Assembly (NCBI GenBank): GCA_027382625.1
Contig: JAJKFJ010021820.1
Location: 1-64,000 of the forward strand
Direction of reading: 5' to 3'
Source of the DNA: Tetmemena sp. SeJ-2015
Lineage: Eukaryota > Ciliophora > Spirotrichea > Sporadotrichida > Oxytrichidae
DNA length: 64,000 nt
Part shown: in pieces, positions 24,276 to 34,272 of the stretch
Position numbering within the stretch: position 1 is the stretch's first letter
Layout: each line of letters starts with the position of its first letter
Notes under the pieces: model-generated
Seen by the model: the letters and a program-made list of their open reading frames with translations, nothing else
Database searches by the model: none
What the model was told of the DNA's origin: nothing
Translations under genes and position numbers: made by a program

Positions 24276-27200
24276 TCATAATGGGTTGACATATTTGGAT
24301 TAAGCTCCTCTTAAAGAGTCAATTTTATATTGATTGGTTTCTTTGCGAGCACTTCTCGCACTCAGATTATCTATTTCACTAGTTACAGATTTTAAATAAA
24401 TTATTTATGTGTGTTGATTCTGCGTGAATAGAGTATTGATTTGATATGATTTCACTAAGCTTGGGCCTTGGCTTGATCCTCATGGGTTTGAGAGTGTGCT
24501 CTTTTTCATAACTGAGATTGAAATCTTGTTGTTGATACCCTACTTAATACTTCATAGTGTGTCCTCTATCATCCTCTTCGTTCTTAAAACTTTTCTATTG
24601 TGGTAACTGCAACTCGTTACCTCCATCAGTATCCATAATGAAAGAATTTGAAGAAGGATCTTCTCCATTTTATCTGCTGAATTGAGATTTTCTAGATGTC
24701 AGTATCTGTGAAATAAAACTTAAATTCAAAATCACATGGATAGATAAATATTTGTTTTATAATTTTACATAAATTATACCCTACCGTTTTAAATAAGTCT
24801 ATTTAGATAAACTACATTCTTTTTATAATGAATGAAAATTTTATAGATACACTTCTATATTGCAGGTTGATTAGGAGGTAGTAATTTAGAAGACCTTTGA
24901 TAGATAGGTTATCTTCTGACTCGCTGATTATAGGGCAATTTTTGCTCCTCAGATGCCTCAAGACTGCTTTAATGATGTACATTCAAAGTCTCCAGATTTG
25001 ACAGCACTGACATACTTGAGTTTAAAATTACATATTTCAAAATATTGTAATTCATTGTTTATAAAATTAAAAATTGTAAAAATAGAGAGAGAAAAAAGTT
25101 GGATACTTTTATTTTTAAATATCAACAGATAAATAATTTAACCTGATTTTTATTATATATAAAAGAGATTTTCTTCTCTGGGTAGAATGGAACTCGTAAT
25201 GCCTAATTTATTCTGTCGCTCCTCTCGCCTGAGTTTTACTGCGATTGCTAGAGGTCAGTGAATTGGCCTTAAAATTAAATCATACCTCTGAAGAGGGAAA
25301 CTTTGTCTGTCTATAGCTCTTCTTTATTTCATTTAAACTGTTATTTGCAAGGGTGTATAAATTATACCATTTCATAGTAAAAAAAAGGAAGTGGATTTAC
25401 AGCTCACCCCTATTATTTGCAAAAGCATTCTTGAGATCTTTATTAAAAAAAGTAATATTTTCTATGGACTAAGCCATCTTGAATGGGAATGCACTCCTGT
25501 AGCTATAGCTAGAATTAAAATATATTGGAAATTGTCAGGAGAGTTAGCAACAGAGTGCCCACCCCCATCTACAATTTTAGAGCCACTATAGTTTAGCATG
25601 TTCACGTCAATCTAAAAGTTTGAGCTTTCCTGTCTAACTCCTGCATATTTTTCTTCAAGCAACCCTTAAGTTTTATTGGCTTAGGCAGGTGTTAATGGTC
25701 CTGGATTTACAACCTTATCATTCTGTGTTGAGACTTTGAGGAAGTTGAAGATAGATTTATTAGACTTGGAAACTCTTGCTGAGGCAATTTAATTGTCGCT
25801 GTTGGAGCGAGAGTTTTAGGCACTGACTAGCTTTTATTGACTTGTCATAATAGAATTATCTTCCTCTCCAAGAAGCTCTATATTTATTTCTAGGGTTGGC
25901 TAGTTTCTCATGAAAAACTAGAGTTTGTTTTCTGTGGCACGTTGCCTTGGTGTGATCTTTAATGGGGGTTTTCTTTTATGGCAAGCTTAGATTATTATGC
26001 TTATCTATTGTAAGCGATGAGTCTTTTAGCATGGGTCCTAGAACAGATTTAAAAAGTATATTCAAGATCTATCTACTATTGATTATCTCAAAAGAGATAC
26101 ATCGATTCGCCGAGTGCTCTCTTCGAGTTCATTCCGTTGTCCCATGAGTTTATCTTCTTCCTCATCCTCCCCTTCAAATTCCTCTTTAATAACTCCCATA
26201 ATAAATTCGTCCTCTCTCTGAATATCAATCTTCACCTTCTTTATTTTTTGATTAAGTTCGATCAGACTTCTCATCTTCTTATTTCCTCAATTAAAATACA
26301 TCAAATATGCTCATCAAGATAATTCTTCTTATTTTTAAGACAGTCTCTCTCACATTGTCACTCATTATTACGAAGAAGTAACAAAATATATAATCACTTA
26401 AAAAGTTAACTACTAGGTTCAGCCCAAAGACGCTCAAGAAGGCAAAACTAATTACTGTGCGCAAGGAATATTCCAACAAGAAGTCAGTGTAGAGTAGCAT
26501 CATATAGCTGAGAATCAAAGTGCAGACCTCATTAAATACTTCCAATCTCAGCATAATTTGCTTGGGCTTACCAGCAAGTAAATAAGACAAGTAAACCAAG
26601 TTAGTAAAGATGAAGATTGCTATCTAGAAGTATAAATACCCTAGTTGGTTATATAATAGCCAGATAAGACAGTTTCATATAATGTTATTGTGTATATAGA
26701 GCATAATCGTGACGAGCTAACTCTTAATTACGCCACAAGGGTGCTTGAGAAACCATCCTATTTAGTACCCAAATTCCTGACTGTGTCTCAGGCATATCTC
26801 TGATGACGTTAAAACTGTACCTATCCGACCAGCCGAATTTCCAACTCTAAATTAGTTGAGTGAAAAGTTTCAACTTCAAATCAACGTGCTCTTAGTCTAG
26901 GAGATCTAATCTCCTAACTTTAAGCCGCAGAGAGTGGACCTGAATAGCCTCCTTTGCTAATGATGAGTAGTCATTCATTAAATCATTCTGGGTCTCATAC
27001 TGAATCCTTCTGCGGAATCTCTTGTAGGGTTTTCTGTTGCTCAAGATAACAGCCTGTATTACTCTCATGTCTTATAGATTGTGCACTTTTATTACCAAAC
27101 TAAAAAGTATGAAAATTTAGTGGCTTACGGTTCCTCTTTAAGTTTCAGTATGTTTCTGTCTTCTTTAGCCCAATAGGATTGAAAAATGAGTGGAATTAAT

Positions 27201-30200
27201 TATAAAATTATTACGAGCGAATGTCCAACTACAGAAGTTTCATATGGAAGTTGAGAAGGGTTAGATTTTAATTTCAAAGAATTAGGGTTTATGGGTATCT
27301 GCATTCCTTTTAAATTTAAGCCAGAAGGAATAATAGCTCTATGTCTAATGAATTTATGTAGTACAATCCTTAAATTATTGGGTAAAAAAAGAACTTGAAT
27401 CGATTACTGAGAATATCTCTCTATATGATTTTCTTTATTTATATTCTAGCTGATTCCTTCAGACTTATTTGATGTTTTGTCACATTTTATTACTAAACTT
27501 TTGAAAGTAGGAAAATTTTGAGAGTAGGATTCAAAGTGTTCTTCTTCCATTTAAGCGAAATATTACTAATAATAATTATCTCCTTACTGTCATTTTTTAT
27601 TAAATTCTGTATGTAATAATTGGATAAATACCCTTCCAGTCTAAATGTAATTATTACGAACAAGTATCTCCGCAGAATGAAAAGCGGAAAGTAGAAGAGC
27701 CAAAAGCTATTCATCTGATTTGATTCACTCACCATTTCTTCAAAAGATTCTTCTAGGTACTCTACTTAGTCATTCCTAATTAGTCTTCTGGCTATGATAA
27801 AAAATTAAAGTGATAGGAAGAACGAAAGCAGAGAAAATATTCACTCCGAAATAAAGGAAACCTAAACTCAAGGACATGTAATCTCCATAACTTATAATAA
27901 TCAAGTTACTCGCGTTTAAGTATAGTCCAAAGCCTGCTTCTAATGAAAGTTCTATAAAGTACCTGAAAAAGCCGTTGTATAAGAGAATCTTTCTTCAGAT
28001 AAGCTCTGACTTTCATAGTAATCTTGCTTTTGAATTTACCTGTTAAAATGTAAAACGGAATCATCATGAGATAAGTAAAAAACACTAGGATTGGAAAGCC
28101 AACTATATAGAGAAAACTACTGTTATCATATCCCATAAAAGTGAAAACATCGTTATAAGAGGTATAATAATCGCTCTCCTAAAGCTAGAAGAGATCTTAT
28201 AAGATGTCGGAAGTGCTAAATATGTCAAAGTTTACAATTGTGAACAGAGTTTGTAGGTAGGTCAAAATAATTGCTGAATATGGGATCAAGAAAAGAGGAG
28301 AATGAGTAACCAACTACAAGTTATTAATCATTCCCCAAAGTGCTTGCAATCCGATTCCTAATGTTGCACTCAAGCCCATGCTACCATAAATTACAGTAGA
28401 TACCACAACGCCAATGTATTCTGCTGAAGACTCCGCTAACTCTGCCATTTCTTAAAAATGAAAGCACTTTAATTACATCTGAGTCTTCATACTGAGTTGG
28501 GATGTTGACTGATAGCTGTTCTTGAGACAACTATCCTAAACTATTCTGTGAGCTTATCAAAATTTTCAGTTTATCAGCAAGTTATCCTGCCGATACCTCA
28601 CTTAAATCGTCGAACTTGAGTTTGATTATAATTTCATCTTCATTATTAGTCAAAATAGTGTAGCCGTCAAGTAGTCCTTCACTCTGAATTTAAATGATAG
28701 CCGCAATTTGCTCGTTTGTTAAGGTTCCACTAAAAATTAACTCAAAGGAGGCATGAAATCGAAAGCTAGCTCTTGGTTTTGGTTGATGTAGTTGAATGAG
28801 ATTTGACTCTGACCAAGAACTGCTAGTGCTTGTTAGACGAGGTTACTGGGAGGTGGGGTAGTTGGGTTTTAATCTATCTGCTTTAGAGCACTTATTAAAT
28901 TAGAAAGTTAAAATATAGGACTATTGTCGTGGCACCTAATAGCTCTGCAATGTTATGTTTATTATTCGTGGAGGCGATCTAGTTTAGTAATCAATTCGTT
29001 GGTGAATAGTGTAGTGTGATTATTTAAAGGTAAGTAGGTTATGATGAACCCTGAAGCTGTCCGAGAAGAGGACTACTCCCAGGTCTTATTCCTCTTAACC
29101 CTAGATTAATGATCCATTCTCTTCAGATAGTAGTACCTATAATGAGTAATAATTGTGATAGAAATCGCCATTAAAACTCAGGAGATGAAGGGTGTGCAGT
29201 TTGGTTCAGATTTGAAGTCTCTTGTAAAAAGATATTTCAGACTAGACCATTGGTATTATTCTGCACCATGTCATCTGAAGGTGACACCCAATAGATTGGT
29301 GTTTCCTTAACCACGCCTATGTCATTTTTCCCGTCTCTCAGACTAACTAGCTCCCAAAAATGCCATTTTCGTCAAGCGTTGCCCAGTTAGAGTTAGGAGC
29401 TCAAAGATATCACTAGAGGGGAGCGGAAGTTACTTAATAAAATTCACAGGATTCTTCTGTGATAATGAAGGTGGAGTGTCACAGCAAGGTGCTACCTGAG
29501 ATGGCAATTCTAGTTACGCACATATTTATTTACACCTTTATGGGGTTACACCTTAATTCCGTTTTAATATCTTAATATATGCTTTGGAGTAGTTTTACCA
29601 GGACTTGCCACATTAGAAGGGAGCATCACCTGAATAAGAATCTGATAGAGAGATTATTACCCAGTTGAAGTGTTAGATAAATATAAGTGAGTGATAGCAT
29701 TACTAGAAGAGTATAGTTGCCTGCATCTTTCAGTCGAGGGGATAGAGCAATTTACTTTTAACTGGTCTGAATGTAGTCTGGAATCTTTGTCTGGAAAGCT
29801 ATTGAGTAGCTCACAGTCACTTGATTTGAAGCACATATTATTAAAGTTAGAAATAGAGAATGATTTGAAGATGGCGAGACATTTGGTAAAGTGATAGACT
29901 TTTATTCTCCTGCGAACATCTTCACAGAGGATGTAAGATCACTGATGAATTGAGGGAGCTAAATTAAAGATAATGATTGATCTAGGAAAGAGATGTAGTT
30001 GTAGGCGATTGTGTAGTGGGAGGAGCTGGCGTTGTTGAAGTTTAGGTAACGCTTGTAGGCTGTGTAGAAGAACTTTGCGTACTAGTTGAGGTTACAGTAG
30101 TTGTAGAAGTCGAAGATTACGTGCTAGTTGATGTTACAGTTGTAGTGATAGAAGTGGTAGTTGGGCTAGGAGTTGTAGAGGATGATGTAGATGTAGTGGT

Positions 30201-33200
30201 TGAAGAAGTAGTAGTAGGAGTTGGAGTGATTGTGCTTGTTGATAAAGTTGATGTTGAGGAAGAAGAAGACTGCTCTGGCGTAGTAGTTTATGTGGTAGTG
30301 GATGTGGTAGTAGTCGTTATCGTAGATGATGAAGTAGAGGATGAGGAGGTACCGGTTGTGCTACTAGTTGAGGTAGATGAGGAAGAAGTTGCCGTAGTTG
30401 AAGATGATGTGGAGGAAGATGTCTCTGAAATAGTAGAAGTGGTAGTATCTGTAGTAGTAACTGGAGCGGGTGTCGTTGAACTTGAAGTGAATGAGCTTGT
30501 AGGAGTAGGAGTTGAAGAAGATGAGGTAGTTGTCGAAGTCTCAGTGGTTGTACTACTAGAAGAAGTAGAAGCTTTTTGGGTTGTGCTTGAGGAAGTCATG
30601 GTAGTTGTGATAGTGGTAGGCGTCGGAATTGGAGTTTGTGTAGTGGTTGAAGTATCAGTAGTAGTGGATTAAGTAGTAGTGGAGCTTATTGTAGTGGGGG
30701 AGGGAGTTATAGTACTACTTGAAGTAGTAGAAGTTGTTTCAGGAGTCTAAGTAGTTGTCGATGAAGTTGTAGTAGATGTAGAGGTGGAGCTTGTTGAGGA
30801 ACTAGTAGTCGTTGTAGTGGTAGTAGTTGTAGATGTAGTAGTGGTGGTGGAAGAAGTAGTAGTTGTGGTAGGAGTGTATGAAACTACGACGGAGAAAGAG
30901 CTTGACTCGTATACACACTATTTAGGTTAGCGTTGACTTGAATTCCATAAGTTGCAGCGTCTGTCGGTACACTTGATTGAACAGTGAACTTGAGAGTTCC
31001 ATCTGAGAGAGTGCTAAAACTTATGAAACTTGGGAGCGAAGACCCATCTGATAGTGTTGCTGTGTAGGCCCATGAAATATCTGAGCAAGTGAGGCTGTAA
31101 TTGAACCCACTAAGAGAAATAATGAGCGTTGAATCTGCAATCATATATGAATAGGGCGAGTTAACAGATGGCGGAGTGATGACACCTGCTGATTAAAATG
31201 ATAATGATTGCGTAGTCGTGCATGACGAGGGCAAATTTATTAGCCTAGTGGCAGTGACATCACTTACGCTCATATTGTCTAGGTATCTATAGACAATACT
31301 TTTTGAGGTAGCTGAAACTGAGTTCGAAGATGGACTGGTGAAGTTATTCGATCCAAGGTAAGATAAAATTTACATTATTAAAGATAGGAAACTATTTTGA
31401 ATGCTTAGAGGAAAACTGGCAGTGGTATCAGTTGTAGCAGTGCATCCAAGTGATGGATATTAATTAATGAACGCAAAGGCATTAGAATACGTCTAAGTTA
31501 TTATGGACGAGGCTTATCCAACATAGAAGAAACTAGAGCCATCGCTATTTACCGCAGTCTTAGTATTCATATATGCAGTGTTGAGGCTGCTTGTGAGCAT
31601 GATCTCTAATATAAGAAAAATAATGAGTAAGATCTGCTTTGCTCAATATCATTATAGCATTAAATAAAGAAGATCAATTTAACTTTCACATGATGGTTTA
31701 ACAATATAATTTTAACTTGCTAGATTCTTATAATGAAAAAAATTTGTAGAAGCTAGGTAATGCTTTTTATGAAACGAAAAAGTAAAGTAGAGATTACAGA
31801 GTCAAAATAAAGTCCCTGCAATAAATTAAACTTATAATAAAATAGATCTTAAATTAGGTAAAACAGATATTAGAAGTTAAAAATGAATTGAGTAAATCCA
31901 TTTATGTATGTTTAGCTAAAGTCTAGCGCTGTATTGCATAATTTTTAATTATTAAAGTCTCCATTCGAGTTTTAAAGCAAATTTAAGAGATTTTAAGAGT
32001 ACTTTGAGTTTAATTTTAGCAATTTAGACGTTATTCAAGCATAGAAATTATAGCAAACATTTTGAATGTTAAGAAAGCATAAAGGTAATCATCAAATGAA
32101 TTATAATGAACGCAAAATTAGAAACTAATTAGAAACTGCTATAGAAGAAACAGACACTATTTACTGAAGCTAGAATAATGAGTGTTGAGCTGCTTGTGAT
32201 ATCTTAATTAATGTAATTTGTAAATCTACTTGTCAATATCATTATAGCATTAAATAAAGAAGATAAATTTAACTTTCACATGAGGTTTAACAATATAATT
32301 TTAACTTGCTGAGATGGTGCTTCCACTGAATGAAAAAACATTTGCAGAAGCTAGGTAAGTGGCTTTTTATGAAACGTAAAAAGTAAAGTAGAGATTGACC
32401 GAGTCAAAATAAAGGTCCCTGCAATAAATAATTATATATGTCTTAGCTGGCATTTCTAGGTAAAACGATTTGAGGAGTTATATTCCAAATGAAAACGTCT
32501 CTGAGTAATCCACTATGGCTATGTCATTAGCGCTACTACCAAGTCCCTCAGCGCATGTTAAAATGTAATTTTGTAATGGGTATTCAAATACCTCTCCTTG
32601 AGTTATTAGAAAGCTCATCTATATTTTAAAAAGATGATTCTAAAGTTATTTGAGAATAGAGTTTTAGAATTTGAGGAGCTGGTGGGTGTGTCGACAGTGT
32701 AAGCATAAGAAATGGTACCGTCAGAGACTTTAATCTTGGTTAAGCATAAATTGTAACTCAAGCTCCCTGAAATATAAATAAACACAAAATGTATGCATAA
32801 CTCATATCTGATAGCAAAACGAAATAGGTTGCGTAAAACTGATTTGACGATGTTGAACCGTAACTTTAAAAAGTTTTAACTAAATATTACTTGACTAACT
32901 TTTTACATAAGTCGGCGTTTTTAATTAAATAAAAGTTATTGTAGAAGAGGTAGTGTCGAGTGCGAACAATGCTATAATAATTGTGCTTAATTCAGTGCTC
33001 ACTACGAAAATTTGATTGCTATTGTTTATAATTGCGCCTACCACACTTCGAGTCTTTTTGACTGCTGAAGCGCTTGAATCATATTCATAATAGGATCTTG
33101 TCAAGGCTCCGCTTGTCTAACTAAAGAGTGAGATTTGGTATTGAGGGTTTTCACTGATTGCTATTATATAATTTGTCACTTAGCTGATAAACAAAGTAAA

Positions 33201-33674
33201 TTACAAATCAAAAGATCTCAATATTAACTGTAAGTTTAAGGCAATAAGTATATTGGGTAGGATTAATAATGGAAGACAATGATTTGAGCTGCTTTACCCA
33301 TTTGGCCCGGCCAGAGCTAGTGTCAATCAAGCTCAAAATATAAAATTAAAATAGGTGTTGCGGAGGATTGAACCATGTCGGGATTTGAATTGGAGATCCC
33401 TCCAACTAGCAACAAGGAATTGGATTAATAAGTAGTCGAGACATGTGAATGATGATACCCTTGGTTTCCTCCTAAAATTTAAGGAAACGCGTAAACAGGT
33501 TCTAAAAAGTAAATAAAGTTAATATTGTGTTCCTTGAGAGAAGCAGATCTTATTTTAGTCACTTAGTAGACTCTTAAGCTGCTCTATTATAGTGAGAAAT
33601 TTTCTTCTTGACTTTCTGCGCGAGTGAGTAAAGTTGATAAGATGAGAAGGAATAAAATAGGGGGATACGAGCAT
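24276..33674 (-). CDS. Large cadherin-like surface membrane protein B
   Basis: Paralogue of gene A with the same layout. The signal peptide is LFLLILSTLLTRAESQEEN near 33630. The N-terminal beta-rich region includes SGRAKWVKQLKS. The CADG-like domain is at 30884-31144 (SDGTLKFTVQSSVPTDAATY). A ~290-residue Thr/Ser stalk spans 30010-30890. The polytopic membrane region at about 26290-28450 contains LQALWGMINN and YLSYLLAGKPKQIMLRLEVF. The tail ends in SKYVNPL with TGA at 24278-24276. It is interrupted by IESs at 24388-24415, 26632-27623 and 28879-29579. A one-base deletion near 25978 (GGG to GG relative to A) breaks the tail frame. The function is probably as a surface glycoprotein; no ligand is evident. 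Confidence 0.78.
24388..24415. other. 28-bp IES, pointer GATT, same site as in gene A
   Basis: GATT at 24388-24391 and 24416-24419 bounds an AT-rich insert. Removing one copy restores HAESVTSEIDNLSARSARKE. The paralogous insert in gene A has the same pointer but is 13 bp. Confidence 0.92.
26632..27623. other. 992-bp IES with 11-bp pointer, carrying coding sequence
   Basis: ATAAATACCCT occurs at 26632-26642 and again at 27624-27634. Copy A has no insert here. Joining across one repeat gives LEGYLYFQIAIFIFTNLVYL, matching A's LEGYIYFQIAIFIFTNLVYL. The insert holds a clear minus-strand coding stretch (26690-27112) and two short related segments (about 27085-27122 and 27481-27525). Confidence 0.93.
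26690..27112 (-). CDS. Coding fragment nested in the 992-bp IES
   Basis: Minus-strand frame of about 135 residues without TGA, rich in charged residues: VHNLQDMRVIQAVILSNRKP, then YETQNDLMNDYSSLAKEAIQ and FGWSDRYSFNVIRDMPETQ. It is out of frame with gene B and absent from gene A, so it is not part of the host protein. An upstream piece (WAKEDRNILKLKEEP, about 27140) may belong with it across a frame change. It could be an MDS of another gene nested in this IES, or a germline-limited gene. I do not recognise the family. Confidence 0.6.
28879..29579. other. 701-bp IES with 6-bp pointer, carrying coding sequence
   Basis: TGCTTT occurs at 28879-28884 and 29580-29585. Joining across one copy gives GKTTPKQIDQNPTTPPPSN, parallel to GKTTPSPIDPNPTTPPPSN in gene A, which has no insert. 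The insert is less AT-rich than typical IESs and has coding stretches on the minus strand. Confidence 0.92.
28960..29530 (-). pseudogene. Membrane-protein fragment nested in the 701-bp IES
   Basis: Read on the minus strand in pieces: an extracellular-looking part (VVKETPIYWVSPSDDMVQNN, NLNQTAHPSSPEF), a hydrophobic segment FLSQLLLIIGTTI, then YYYLKRMDHQSRVKRNK and a tail with TNELITKLDRLHE. The order extracellular, membrane helix, basic stop-transfer and tail is that of a type I membrane protein C-terminus. Frame changes between pieces suggest further small IESs or decay. It is distinct from the host gene, which has no homologous block here. Confidence 0.5.
30010..30890 (-). repeat. Thr/Ser-rich stalk of gene B (low complexity)
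   Basis: Imperfect GTAGTAGTTG-type repeats encode about 290 residues dominated by Thr and Ser on the minus strand, between the CADG-like domain and the membrane-proximal part. The antisense Val/Glu-rich open frame is a shadow. Confidence 0.85.
31500..32430. repeat. Tandem duplication inside gene B
   Basis: A unit of about 590 bp is partly duplicated: CAATATCATTATAGCATTAA lies at about 31650 and again at about 32235. In each copy it is followed by the same intron-like stretch and exon (AGAAGCTAGGTAA...CCCTGCAATAAAT). The upstream copy of the exon is shortened and frameshifted; the downstream copy matches the single version in gene A (about 20240-20350). Confidence 0.75.
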
Positions 33675-34272
33675 TTTAAAAAGACAGAGCATGCTGAGTC
33701 TTTTTTAAATAAAGCTGGTATTTAAGCATGCATAGATTATTCTAGTTTCTTCTATTGAGATATTTAAGCACTTAATTATAAATTTGTATTGAAAATATAA
33801 TCATATTCATGTATGTGTAGCACTTAAGAGTATTTAATTAAAGGAACTAAGGAAGTTAAATTAGCTAGAAGCCAAGACTCTTCATTTGATTTGAGTAAAT
33901 TATTATGATTTCTAATTCTTCAGTAAATGAGAGGAGATAAGAACCACTTTATGTTTATTAGTGATTCAAAGTAGTTTAGGATTAATTTGTCATTTACGGT
34001 ATCACTACTCTCGAAGAAGTAGCTTTCTGTTGTCTTCTGTTGATGAATATTTGTTACTTTGGAATTCTCCGTTCGTCACTTACTGTGCTTTAATATTGAA
34101 CTTGAATATGAGGAGATTTATACGGCGTTATCTGAAATATATAAGGGTATTCAATTATAGAGTGAGTAAGGTTGGAGGTGCTTATAGAATCTTAGCGAGA
34201 TAGCAGTAATAATTAAATCAAACTCTTTACATCTCCACATCATATTATTTATCACGAGAGATACAGGACTAA
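33675..34272. other. Spacer between gene B and the GAS2 gene
   Basis: The first ~325 bp are the duplicated 5' flank. The block 34000-34200 is less AT-rich and open on the plus strand for 80 codons (33961-34203), without a recognisable product; it may be the 5' leader of the next gene or a small MDS. Confidence 0.4.

Larger units (their letters stand above)
23765..34000. repeat. Segmental duplication, copy B
   Basis: Direct repeat of about 8920-22235. It lacks the TBE, the 408-bp IES and the foldback element, but has its own 992-bp and 701-bp IESs and an internal exon duplication. Confidence 0.9.

Noticed and set aside
30121..30672. Val/Glu/Asp-rich 183-codon plus-strand open frame
   Set aside because: It is the antisense shadow of the Thr/Ser-rich stalk of gene B on the minus strand.
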